45,906 nt of DNA, from positions 1-45,906 of the forward strand of contig NZ_JACTVI010000067.1 in NCBI RefSeq assembly GCF_014495685.1. The letters are read 5' to 3'. The stretch is from Streptomyces sp. TRM68367. Its GTDB lineage: Bacteria; Actinomycetota; Actinomycetes; Streptomycetales; Streptomycetaceae. The notes under the pieces are model-generated. The model was not told the origin of the DNA, did no database searches, and saw only the letters and a program-made list of their open reading frames with translations. The position numbers were made by a program, and so were the translations under genes. This document shows positions 15,122 to 23,232 of this stretch, in pieces (the stretch's first letter is position 1; every line of letters begins with the position of its first letter).

Positions 15122-16103
15122 TCAGATGCCGCTCACCTTGGCCACCGAGGACGGCAGGTCGAGGGTGGCGGAAGCGAACTGTGAGCGGAGCACGTGCAGG
15201 GAGCCGCCCATGCGCAGGAGCGCCGTCGGGTGTTCGAGGGCCGGGTCGGTGAGGTGGCTCGTGACGGTCGCGGACGTGCGGTCCGCGGAGAGCGTGAGCC
15301 GGCTGATGCCGTCCGAGCCGAACTGGACGGCCCACAGCTGGTCCTTCTCCCAGAGCAGGCCGTCGGCGAAGACCGCAGTGCCGCCGGTCACCGTCAGCTT
15401 GCGGGCGCCGCCGGTGGCGCGCTCGAGCCGGAACAGCTCGCCGGAGGCCATGTCGGCGGTGATCAGGTACCTTCCGGTCGCGTCCGATTCGATGCCGTTC
15501 AGGGTGATGGCGCCCTCCGGGTGCGGGGCGATGACGCCGTTCAGGTCGAACCCGGTGGCCAGGGTGGTGGTGCCGCCCGAGGCGATGGTGTCCTCGATGG
15601 TGGTGGCGGGCAGGCGGTAGACGAGCTGGAGCAGCGAGTCGGTGACGTACGCGGTGCCGTCGGGCGTCAGGTCGATGCCGGTGAGCAGCGACGCGCCGGG
15701 GGCCGGGCTGACGAAGCGGGCCAGGCGCGTGCCGTTCGCCGTGTCGTACACCGTCACCCCGTTCGCGTCGTTGACCCAGAGCCGGCCGTGCCATGGCCTG
15801 GGTCCGGCCGTCGGTCCCCGAGGGCAAAAAGACGGTGGCCTCCGTCTGGCCGGCGGGTGCGCGGTAGACCGCTCCGGTGGAGAACGAGGTGACGTAGAGG
15901 TCGCCGGTTCTCGGGTCGGTGGCCATGCTCTCCGGATAGGCCTGGTTGCCGGGCAGCGCGATGGCCCGGGCGACGGTCAGGGCCTGGGCGCCCGAGGCGT
16001 CCGCGCGGGCGCCGGTGGCCGGTGCCGTGATCCCGACGGCGAGTGCACAGGCGAGGGCGAGCGCGCAGGCGGTGAACCGTCGGCGGGCACGGGTGAGCTC
16101 CAT
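15122..16103 (-). pseudogene. Frameshifted secreted SMP-30/gluconolactonase-like protein
   Basis: The N-terminal part, from ATG 16103 (GAGGA upstream), has a signal peptide (ACALALACALAVGITAPATGARA) and beta-propeller-like text: NQAYPESMATDPRTGDLYVTSFSTG and LPSGTDGRTQA. Near 15785-15800 the reading moves to another frame (16103 and 15757 differ by 1 mod 3). It continues HGRLWVNDANG, VTVYDTANGT, LLTGIDLTPDGTAYVTDS and ends at 15122. Homologues I know have about five more residues at the junction, so a short deletion not divisible by three is likelier than one missing base. A sequencing error or a start at 15757 remain alternatives. The intact protein would be an exported lactonase-like propeller of about 325 aa. 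Confidence 0.75.
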
Positions 16104-16129
16104 GGGTCCTCTTTTCGAAAACGACGCGA

Positions 16130-16262
16130 CCGCCGGGCGTGCCCCGGCGGGCGTCGAGGACCATATGGCTGGATCCGGACCCGAGTGGGGGCCCTCGAAG
16201 AGCTCCTCATGGTCAACGGATCGAATAGGGACGAGGTCAACTGCCCTGTCAGGGAGGGCAGT
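16130..16262. terminator. Two hairpins in the 251-nt gap after the antiporter gene
   Basis: CCGCCGGG-CGTGC-CCCGGCGG (16130-16150) and ACTGCCCT-N7-AGGGCAGT (16240-16262) lie between the pseudogene start (16103) and the antiporter stop (16355). The second is the likelier terminator of the long minus-strand operon; the first lies in the pseudogene leader. I see no gene in this gap. Confidence 0.45.
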
Positions 16263-16354
16263 CGAGCCCGAGATCACCCACGAGGAGACGGCGACTTCGG
16301 TACGTGATGGACGACGTTCCGCATGGTGGGGAGGGCTCCGTCTCGGCCACCGCG

Positions 16355-17602
16355 TCAGTCGGATGCCGCGGCCGTGGGCTCCGGCTCGGCCGGCCGGGGC
16401 GCCACGGACCGCCGTCCGGGAGCCGCCCCGGGGTACTCCTTGCCGCGCCACAGGGTGATCCGCTGCGCGAGCGGCTCCGTGAAGCGGGCCGCCAGGGGGC
16501 CCAGGACGACGAGCAGCAGGACGTACGCGGTGGCCATCGGGCCGAGGGAGGGGTCGACCGCGCCGGCGGAGACCGCGAGTCCGGCGATGACGATGGAGAA
16601 CTCGCCGCGCGCGACCAGGGCGCCGCCGGCCCGCCACCTGCCCCGCACCGCGATGCCGGAGCGCCGGGCCGCCCAGTACCCGGTGCCGATCTTCGTCAGC
16701 AGGGTGAGCACCGCCAGCACGAACGCGGGCCCCAGCACCGACGGGATGGTGCTGGGGTCGGTGCTCAGGCCGAAGAACACGAAGAACACCGCGGCGAACA
16801 GGTCCCGCAGCGGCATCAGCAGATGGTGGGTGTTCTCGGCCACCTCGCCGGACAGGGCGATCCCCACGAGGAACGCGCCCACCGCCGCCGAGACCTGCAG
16901 CTGCTGGGCGACCCCGGAGACGAGCAGCGTCGTGCCCAGGACGACGAGCAGCAGCTTCTCCGGGTCGTCGCTGGACACGAAGCGCGAGATGACCCGCCCG
17001 TAGCGCACCGCGACGAGCAGGACGGTGCCGACCGCGGCGAGCGCGATGCCGAGCGTCAGGCCGCCCGCCAGCCAGCCCGAACCGGCCAGCACCGCCGTCA
17101 GGATGGGCAGGTAGAGCGCCATGGCGAGGTCTTCGAGGACGAGGATGCTGAGGATGACCGGGCTCTCCCGGTTGCCGAGCCGGCCCAGGTCGCCGAGCAC
17201 CTTCGCGATGACGCCGGACGAGGAGACCCAGGTGACGCCCGCGAGCACCACGGCGGCCACCGGCCCCCAGCCGAGCAGCAGCGCGGCGGCGGCTCCGGGG
17301 ATCGCGTTGAGCAGGAAGTCGACGCCTCCCGCGGGGGCGTGGGTCTTGAGGTGGCCCACGAGGTCGCCCGCTGTGTACTCCAGACCGAGCATCAACAGCA
17401 GCAGGACGACGCCGATCTCGGCGCCGACCTCGATGAACTCCTCGCTGCCGCCCAGCGGGACGATGCCGCCCGCGCCGAACAGGAGTCCTGCCAGCAGGTA
17501 GAGCGGGATCGGCGAGAATTTGAGCCGTACGGCGAAGCGGCCGAGCAGGCCGAGCGCGAGGACGACCGCACCGAACTCGATCAGAAAGGCCGCGGAGTGC
17601 AC
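16355..17602 (-). CDS. Cation/proton antiporter, CPA2 family (KhtU/KefB-like)
   Basis: A 415-aa integral membrane protein with 11-12 hydrophobic segments. LKFSPIPLYLLAGLLFG, GVVLLLLMLGLEYT and VTWVSSSGVIAKVLGDL are typical of CPA2 Na+/H+ or K+/H+ exchangers, and GAFLVGIALSG matches as well. It lacks the C-terminal RCK domain of KefB/C. Instead a separate TrkA-C-type subunit is encoded 4 nt upstream, as in Bacillus KhtTU, a K+/H+ exporter that protects against methylglyoxal. The GTG start at 17602 is set by that spacing. It is the last gene of the 15-gene minus-strand run. Ion specificity is inferred. Confidence 0.88.
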   Translation of the reverse strand: MHSAAFLIEFGAVVLALGLLGRFAVRLKFSPIPLYLLAGLLFGAGGIVPLGGSEEFIEVGAEIGVVLLLLMLGLEYTAGDLVGHLKTHAPAGGVDFLLNAIPGAAAALLLGWGPVAAVVLAGVTWVSSSGVIAKVLGDLGRLGNRESPVILSILVLEDLAMALYLPILTAVLAGSGWLAGGLTLGIALAAVGTVLLVAVRYGRVISRFVSSDDPEKLLLVVLGTTLLVSGVAQQLQVSAAVGAFLVGIALSGEVAENTHHLLMPLRDLFAAVFFVFFGLSTDPSTIPSVLGPAFVLAVLTLLTKIGTGYWAARRSGIAVRGRWRAGGALVARGEFSIVIAGLAVSAGAVDPSLGPMATAYVLLLVVLGPLAARFTEPLAQRITLWRGKEYPGAAPGRRSVAPRPAEPEPTAAASD

Positions 17603-17606
17603 GTGA

Positions 17607-18092
17607 TCAGCCCCGCTCGAGGATCTCGTGGGCGCCGTCCACGCCTTCCCGGGTGCCGATGACGATCACGATGTCGCCGCCGTGCAGGCGGAAGTCGGGT
17701 CCTGGCGAAGGGATCGCGTGGGACCGGCGCATGACGGCGACGATGGAGGCCCCGGTGTCGGTGCGCATCCTCGTCTCCCCCAGGGTGCGCCCGTTCCAGT
17801 ACGAGGTGCCGGTGATGGTGACCTGCTCGGCGAGGAGCCCGAAGTCGCTGGTGTGCAGCAGATTCGGGTTGTTGTGGCTGGGCAGCAGGGCGTCGGCGAG
17901 GGACAGGGCCTCCGCGCCGGTCAGCGGCAGCGAGAGGCCGCAGGAGTCCGGGTCGTCGTCGTGGTGCACGTTCAGGGTGCGGCTGCGGTCCCGGTGCGCG
18001 ATCACCGACAGCGTGTCGTGGCGCCGCGTGGTGAGCTCGTACTGCACCCCGATGCCGGGCAGTGGGGTGGTCCTCAGGCGGGGAGCGGGCAT
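17607..18092 (-). CDS. Antiporter regulatory subunit with TrkA-C domain (KhtT-like)
   Basis: A 161-aa cytoplasmic protein. An N-terminal part (TPLPGIGVQYELTTRRHDTL, then HRDRSRTLNVHHDDD) is followed by a TrkA_C domain (TGTSYWNGRTLGETRMRTDT, GASIVAVMRRSHAIPSPGPD, HGGDIVIVIGT). KhtT-type subunits gate the partner antiporter in response to pH, nucleotides or electrophile stress. AAGGAGA precedes the ATG at 18092; a frame extension upstream would overlap glgB and is rejected. Its stop is 4 nt before the antiporter start, so the two form a pair. Confidence 0.85.
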   Translation of the reverse strand: MPAPRLRTTPLPGIGVQYELTTRRHDTLSVIAHRDRSRTLNVHHDDDPDSCGLSLPLTGAEALSLADALLPSHNNPNLLHTSDFGLLAEQVTITGTSYWNGRTLGETRMRTDTGASIVAVMRRSHAIPSPGPDFRLHGGDIVIVIGTREGVDGAHEILERG

Positions 18093-18118
18093 GGTGTCTC
18101 CTTGGGCTGCGGGCTGCG

Positions 18119-20302
18119 TCATTGCTTGCGGAACCACACGCCGCCCAGCGGGGGCAGGACCACGCTCGCGCTGGCCGGCAGGCCCTGGAGGGGTTCGGGA
18201 ACGGCGTGGATGCGCCCGGGGTTGGTGACCCCGGAGCCGCCGTACTGCGCCGCGTCCGTGTTGAGGACCTCGGTCCAGTGGCCCGCCTCGGGCAGCGCCA
18301 GGCGGAAGTCGCGGCGGACTGTGGGCTGGAAGTGGAAGACGCACACCAGTGACTCGCCCCCCTCGCCGTGCCGCACGAAGGAGTACACGTTGTCCTCGGC
18401 GGCGTCCGCGTCGATCCAGCGAAAGCCCTCCGGCCGGGTGTCGAGGCTCCACAGCACCGGATCGTCGAGGTAGTGGCGGTTGAGGTCGCGCACCAGGTCG
18501 CGCACGGCGGTGTGCGAGCCGTGCCGGAGGATGGACCAGTCCAGGCCACGGTCGTGGGACCACTCGGTGTCCTGCGCGAACTCCTGCCCCATGAAGAGGA
18601 GTTGTTTGCCGGGGAAGGCCCACATGAAGGAGAGGAAGGCGCGCAGGTTGGCCAGCTGCTGCCAGCGGTCGCCGGGCATCTTCGTGAGCAGCGAGCCCTT
18701 GCCGTGCACCACTTCGTCATGGCTGATCGGCAGGGTGTAGCTCTCCGCGTACGCGTACACCATCGGGAACGTCATGGAGTGGTGGTGGTACTGCCGGTGC
18801 ACCGGATCCTCGGCCATGTACGACAGCGAGTCGTGCATCCAGCCCATGTTCCACTTCAGGGCGAAGCCGAGCCCTCCGCTGTCGGTGCGCCGGGTGACGC
18901 CGTCCCAGGCCGTGGACTCCTCCGCGATGGTCACCACTCCGGGGCAGCGCCGGGGCACCGTGGCGTTCATCTCCTGGAGGAATTCGACCGCTTCCAGGTT
19001 CTCGCGGCCGCCGTACAGGTTCGGCAGCCAGGCGCCGTCGGCGCGCGAGTAGTCGAGGTAGAGCATGGAGGCGACGGCGTCGACGCGCAGGCCGTCGATG
19101 TGGAACTCCTCGCACCAGTACACCGCGTTGGCGACAAGGAAGTTGCGCACCTCGTTACGGCCGTAGTCGAAGACGAGGGTGCCCCAGTCGGGGTGCTCGC
19201 CGCGGCGCGGGTCCGGGTGTTCGTACAGCGCCGTCCCGTCGAAGCGGGCCAGGGCCCACTCGTCCTTGGGGAAGTGGGCGGGGACCCAGTCGACAATGAC
19301 GCCGATGCCCGCCCGGTGCAGCGCGTCGACGAGGGCCCGGAAGTCGTCGGAGCTGCCGAGGCCGGCCGCCGGGGCGTAGTACGACGTCACCTGGTAGCCC
19401 CAGGAGCCGCCGAACGGATGCTCCGCCACCGGCATGAACTCGACGTGCGTGAAGCCCAACGCCTTGACGTAGGCGGGGAGTTCGGTCGCGAGTTCGCGGT
19501 AGCCGAGGCCCGGCCGCCACGATCCCAGGTGCACTTCGTAGACGCTCATGGCGGACCGGTCCACGGTGCGTTCGGCGCGCCGGGCCATCCAGGCGTCGTC
19601 GCTCCAGGTGTGGCGGGAGCAAAAGACGACGGAGGCCGTGCCCGGTGCCGCCTCGGCCGAGGTGGCGAGGGGGTCCGCCTTCTGGATCCAGCGGCCGTCC
19701 GGGGTGAGGATCTCGTACTTGTAGCGGCAGCCCTCGCCGACGCCGGGGACGAACAGCTCCCACACTCCGCTGGCGCCGAGCGAGCGCATCGGGTGTGCTC
19801 TGCCGTCCCAGTGGTTGAAGTCGCCGACCAGGCGCACGGCACGGGCATTCGGCGCCCACACCGCGAACGCCGTACCGGCCACCGTGCCCCAGCCGGACTC
19901 GTGCTCGCACACCCGGGCCCCGAGCACCTGCCACAGCTGCTCGTGCCGACCCTCGCGGATCAGGTGCAGGTCGAGTTCGCCGAGGGTGGGCAGGAAGCGG
20001 TAGGGATCGTCGTACGCGTACACGTCGGTGCCGTAGTGGACGCGCACCCGGTAGTCGGGCACGACCGTGCCCGGCAGCCGGCCTGCGAACACCCCCTCGC
20101 CCTGGTGCGCGAGTTCCGCCAGCGGCTCGCCCGACGGCGCGGTCAGCCACACCTGGTCGGCGAGCGGCCGCAGCACCCGCACGGTCACGCCCTCGGCGGC
20201 CGGGTGCGGGCCGAGCAGCGCGTGCGGATCGCTGAGGTCTCCCGTGGTGAGCCGCTTGAGGTGGGTGGCGGCCAGGGCCGTTGGGCGCTGTGCGGTGGTC
20301 AC
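18119..20302 (-). CDS. glgB: 1,4-alpha-glucan branching enzyme
   Basis: A 727-aa GH13 enzyme that introduces alpha-1,6 branches into linear glucan. An N-terminal CBM48-type domain (DPHALLGPHPAAEGVTVRVL) is followed by a second one (GTAFAVWAPNARAVRLVGDF). The catalytic barrel has Asp408 (GLRVDAVASMLYLDY) as nucleophile, Glu461 (VVTIAEEST) as acid/base and Asp529 (SHDEVVHGKGSL). All are intact. The GTG start overlaps the glgE stop (GTGA), so both are made together. In the GlgE pathway it branches the maltosyl-extended chains. Confidence 0.97.
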   Translation of the reverse strand: MTTAQRPTALAATHLKRLTTGDLSDPHALLGPHPAAEGVTVRVLRPLADQVWLTAPSGEPLAELAHQGEGVFAGRLPGTVVPDYRVRVHYGTDVYAYDDPYRFLPTLGELDLHLIREGRHEQLWQVLGARVCEHESGWGTVAGTAFAVWAPNARAVRLVGDFNHWDGRAHPMRSLGASGVWELFVPGVGEGCRYKYEILTPDGRWIQKADPLATSAEAAPGTASVVFCSRHTWSDDAWMARRAERTVDRSAMSVYEVHLGSWRPGLGYRELATELPAYVKALGFTHVEFMPVAEHPFGGSWGYQVTSYYAPAAGLGSSDDFRALVDALHRAGIGVIVDWVPAHFPKDEWALARFDGTALYEHPDPRRGEHPDWGTLVFDYGRNEVRNFLVANAVYWCEEFHIDGLRVDAVASMLYLDYSRADGAWLPNLYGGRENLEAVEFLQEMNATVPRRCPGVVTIAEESTAWDGVTRRTDSGGLGFALKWNMGWMHDSLSYMAEDPVHRQYHHHSMTFPMVYAYAESYTLPISHDEVVHGKGSLLTKMPGDRWQQLANLRAFLSFMWAFPGKQLLFMGQEFAQDTEWSHDRGLDWSILRHGSHTAVRDLVRDLNRHYLDDPVLWSLDTRPEGFRWIDADAAEDNVYSFVRHGEGGESLVCVFHFQPTVRRDFRLALPEAGHWTEVLNTDAAQYGGSGVTNPGRIHAVPEPLQGLPASASVVLPPLGGVWFRKQ

Positions 20303-22347
20303 GACTGCGAAGTCCCGTCCGTGAGTATGTGGGCCACTCGATGCCGGGGATCGAGGCGTACGTAGTTGTCGCGGCCCCAGCGGTAGTTCTCGCCCGACAG
20401 GGCGTCGCGCACCGCGAAGGTCTCGGAGCGCTCCAGGCCGAGTGCGGGCAGGTCGAGGGTGACCGTCGCCTCGCGCGTCTCGTGGGGGTCGAGGTTGAGC
20501 ACCACGACGACCCAGTCGTCGCCCTCGCCCCCGGAGGCGCGCTTGGAGAAGCAGATCACCGCGTCGTTGTCGGTGCGGTGGAAGCGGAGGTTGCGCAGCT
20601 GGTGCAGGGCCGGGTGGGCCCGCCGGATGTCGTTGAGCGCACGGATCAGCGGGGCCAGGGAGTCGCCCGCAGTCTGAGCGCCGGCCCAGTCGCGGGGGCG
20701 CAGCTGGTACTTCTCGGAGTCCAGGTACTCCTCGCTGCCGGGCCCCATGGGCACGTTCTCGTACAGCTCGTACCCGGCGTACACGCCCCAGGTGGGTCCT
20801 GCCGTCGCGGCGAGCACCGCGCGGGCCGCGAAGGCCGCCCTGCCGCCGTACTGGAGGTAGGCGTTGAGGATGTCGGGGGTGTTCACGAAGAGGTTGGGCC
20901 GCAGGTAGGCCGCGCTCTGTTCGCCGCCGAGGCCGGCCAGTTCAGAGAGGTAACTCTCCACCTCTTCCTTGGAGTTGCGCCAGGTGAAGTACGTGTACGA
21001 CTGGTGGAAGCCCACGCGCGCCAGGGCGTGCAGCATGGCCGGGCGGGTGAACGCCTCGGCGAGGAAGAGCACATCGGGGTCGCTCGCGTGCACCGCGGCG
21101 ATCAGCCGTTCCCAGAAGGCGACGGGCTTGGTGTGCGGGTTGTCGACTCGGAAGATGCGGACGCCGTGGTCCATCCAGTGCCGCAGTATGCGCAGGCACT
21201 GCGTGTGCAGTCCGTCCGGATCGGTGTCGAAGTCGACGGGAAAGATGTCCTGGTACTTCTTCGGCGGGTTCTCGGCGAACGCGATCGAGCCGTCGGCGCG
21301 GTGCCGGAACCACTCGGGGTGCTCGGTGACCCAGGGATGGTCGGGTGAGCACTGGAGGGCGAAGTCCAGGGCGACTTCGAGGCCCAGTTCACCGGCGCGC
21401 GCCACGAAGTGGTCGAAGTCCTCCAGGGTGCCCAGGTCGGGGTGGATCGCGTCGTGTCCGCCGTCGGCCGATCCGATCGCCCAGGGTGAGCCGGGATCGT
21501 GCGGCCCCGCCTCGAGCGTGTTGCCCGCACCCTTGCGGTGGGTGGTGCCGATCGGGTGGACCGGGGGCAGATAGACCACGTCGAAGCCCATGTCGGCCAC
21601 GGCCTCGAGGCGTTTGGCGGCGGTCCGCAGCGTGCCCGGCCGCGGCGGCTCGGCCACGCCGTCCACCGCGGCGCGGACGACGGCTCCCTCGGAGCGGGGG
21701 AAGAACTCGTACCAGGCGCCGTACAGGGCGCGTTCCCGGTCCACCCGCAGCGGCAGTTCCGGCGAGCGGGTGAGCAGCCTGCGCAGCGGGCGGGCGGTGA
21801 GCAGGGCGGCCACGGGAGCCGCGGTGACGGCGGCGAGCCGCTCCTCGGCGTCGAGGCGCCCGTCCCGCAGCAGCCCGGCCGCGTCGGTGAGCCGCGCCGC
21901 CCCGTCGGCCGGGGCCGTGCCGGCCACCTCTTCGAGGAGCAACGCGCCTTCCTCCAGGACCAGTTCGGTGTCGATCCCGGCGGGCACCTTGATCTCGGCG
22001 GCGTGCCGCCAGGTCGCCCAGGGGTCGGTCCACGCCTCCACCCGGTAGGTCCAGTCGCCTTCCCGTGCGGCGGTGACCCACGCGGTGTAGCGGTCCGTGC
22101 CGGGGGCCACGAGGCGCATCGGGATCCAGTCGCCCGCACGGCCGTCGGGGCCGGTGAGCACGACGCCCGCGCCGACCGCGTCGTGCCCTTCTCTGAAGAC
22201 GGTGGCCGAGACGGCGAACTCTTCGCCGGGTACGGCGCGGGCGGGGGTGCGGCCGCCGGCGCCGTCGTCGATCTGTGGCGCCACGTCCACGATGGGGATG
22301 CGGCCCACACGTGCTTCGGCGGCCGGGCGCGTCGCGTCGCGCTGCAT
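20299..22347 (-). CDS. glgE: Alpha-1,4-glucan:maltose-1-phosphate maltosyltransferase
   Basis: A 682-aa GH13_3 enzyme that uses maltose-1-phosphate to extend alpha-1,4-glucan in the cytoplasm. The N-terminal all-beta domain (VGRIPIVDVAPQIDDG, REGDWTYRVEAWTDPWATW) and helical insert are typical. In the barrel are Asp402 (IFRVDNPHTKP, nucleophile) and Glu431 (FLAEAFTRP, acid/base). They are 29 residues apart, as I recall for Asp394/Glu423 of S. coelicolor GlgE1. NTPDILN holds the third carboxylate. Substrate can come from GlgM-type synthase (7114-8364) or from maltokinase (34644-36146). No trehalose synthase is in the window. It lies 68 nt after the MinD-like gene. Confidence 0.97.
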   Translation of the reverse strand: MQRDATRPAAEARVGRIPIVDVAPQIDDGAGGRTPARAVPGEEFAVSATVFREGHDAVGAGVVLTGPDGRAGDWIPMRLVAPGTDRYTAWVTAAREGDWTYRVEAWTDPWATWRHAAEIKVPAGIDTELVLEEGALLLEEVAGTAPADGAARLTDAAGLLRDGRLDAEERLAAVTAAPVAALLTARPLRRLLTRSPELPLRVDRERALYGAWYEFFPRSEGAVVRAAVDGVAEPPRPGTLRTAAKRLEAVADMGFDVVYLPPVHPIGTTHRKGAGNTLEAGPHDPGSPWAIGSADGGHDAIHPDLGTLEDFDHFVARAGELGLEVALDFALQCSPDHPWVTEHPEWFRHRADGSIAFAENPPKKYQDIFPVDFDTDPDGLHTQCLRILRHWMDHGVRIFRVDNPHTKPVAFWERLIAAVHASDPDVLFLAEAFTRPAMLHALARVGFHQSYTYFTWRNSKEEVESYLSELAGLGGEQSAAYLRPNLFVNTPDILNAYLQYGGRAAFAARAVLAATAGPTWGVYAGYELYENVPMGPGSEEYLDSEKYQLRPRDWAGAQTAGDSLAPLIRALNDIRRAHPALHQLRNLRFHRTDNDAVICFSKRASGGEGDDWVVVVLNLDPHETREATVTLDLPALGLERSETFAVRDALSGENYRWGRDNYVRLDPRHRVAHILTDGTSQS

Positions 22348-22415
22348 GGGCTTGCCCTCCGTAGTGCTCGTGCCTCCCGGGTGGTGCGGGCGGCTGTGTC
22401 GGTCGGCGAATGCGG

Positions 22416-23183
22416 TCAGCGTCGGATCGCGGTGGTCCCGTTGCTGACCTCGGAGATGATCCGGCGGTATCCGGACACCAGCGGATGGTGCGGGTACGCC
22501 GTGGAGAACACCCGCTCCCCGGCGAGCTGCACCATTTCGGGCGCGTACGGCAGGACCGTGGTGATGCGGGTGCGGTACGCGGTCTCCACCTCGCCGAGCA
22601 GCCGGTCGCCCACGGCGCCGTCGGGGGCCATGTTCACGGCGATGCTCATGGCGCCGAACCCGAGCCGGCTCGCCAGGGCCGTGGTCTCCCTGGCGCCGGC
22701 GAGGTCCAGGCGGTGGGCCCGGGTCACGACGACGAGCGCGTCCGAACTCGCCATCGCGGTCACGGTCTCGTTGTTGAAGCCCGCGTGGGTGTCGAGCAGC
22801 AGCACGTCGAGCGCCAGGGTGTCGATGAGCCGGTCGAAGCCCTCGCGCAGCAGGCCCACGTCGTAGCCGCGGCCCATGATCTCGTTGACCCCCGTGGTCT
22901 GGCTCCTGGCCGGGACCAGGAAGAACCCGTCGTGCCCGGCGGTCCGGTCGACGGCGTACGCCGCGTCCTCGATCTCGCAGCGGCCGATGAGGTAGTCGGT
23001 GAGCGAGCGCCGCGCGGGGACCGTCACGTCGCCGAACATCACGTCCAGCGCCGGTGTCTGGATGTCGGTGTCCACCAGAGCGACCCGCAGGCCCGAGGAG
23101 GCCAGCAGCAACCCGAGGTTGGCGGCCGTGCTGGATTTGCCGGTGCCCCCTCGGTAGGAGTGCACCGTGATGATCTGCGACAT
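22416..23183 (-). CDS. MinD/ParA-like ATPase with Arg in the deviant Walker A motif
   Basis: A 255-aa SIMIBI-class ATPase. The N terminus reads IITVHSYRGGTGKSSTAANLG: the P-loop Lys16 is present, but the signature Lys of the deviant Walker A motif (KGGxGK) is Arg11. The switch region VDTDIQTPALDVMFGD and LLLDTHAGFN (Walker B-like) follow, then VVVTRAHRLDLAGARET. Such proteins dimerise on ATP and act as positioning or regulatory switches. ATG 23183 is preferred over a GTG at 23192. It lies between the RsbU-like phosphatase and GlgE, so a role in localising or gating the alpha-glucan machinery or the phosphatase is plausible. Confidence 0.85.
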   Translation of the reverse strand: MSQIITVHSYRGGTGKSSTAANLGLLLASSGLRVALVDTDIQTPALDVMFGDVTVPARRSLTDYLIGRCEIEDAAYAVDRTAGHDGFFLVPARSQTTGVNEIMGRGYDVGLLREGFDRLIDTLALDVLLLDTHAGFNNETVTAMASSDALVVVTRAHRLDLAGARETTALASRLGFGAMSIAVNMAPDGAVGDRLLGEVETAYRTRITTVLPYAPEMVQLAGERVFSTAYPHHPLVSGYRRIISEVSNGTTAIRR

Positions 23184-23232
23184 GTTCTCCACCTGACGGT
23201 TTCTGGGGGTCGGCGGTCCGGCTGGTGAGCGG

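Noticed and set aside
13980..16637. Very long minus-strand open frame of 885 codons
   Set aside because: It is an Arg/Gly/His-rich shadow frame of GC-rich DNA across the MFS and antiporter genes. Only its 16103-15790 part is real, as the N-terminal half of the frameshifted SMP-30-like gene.
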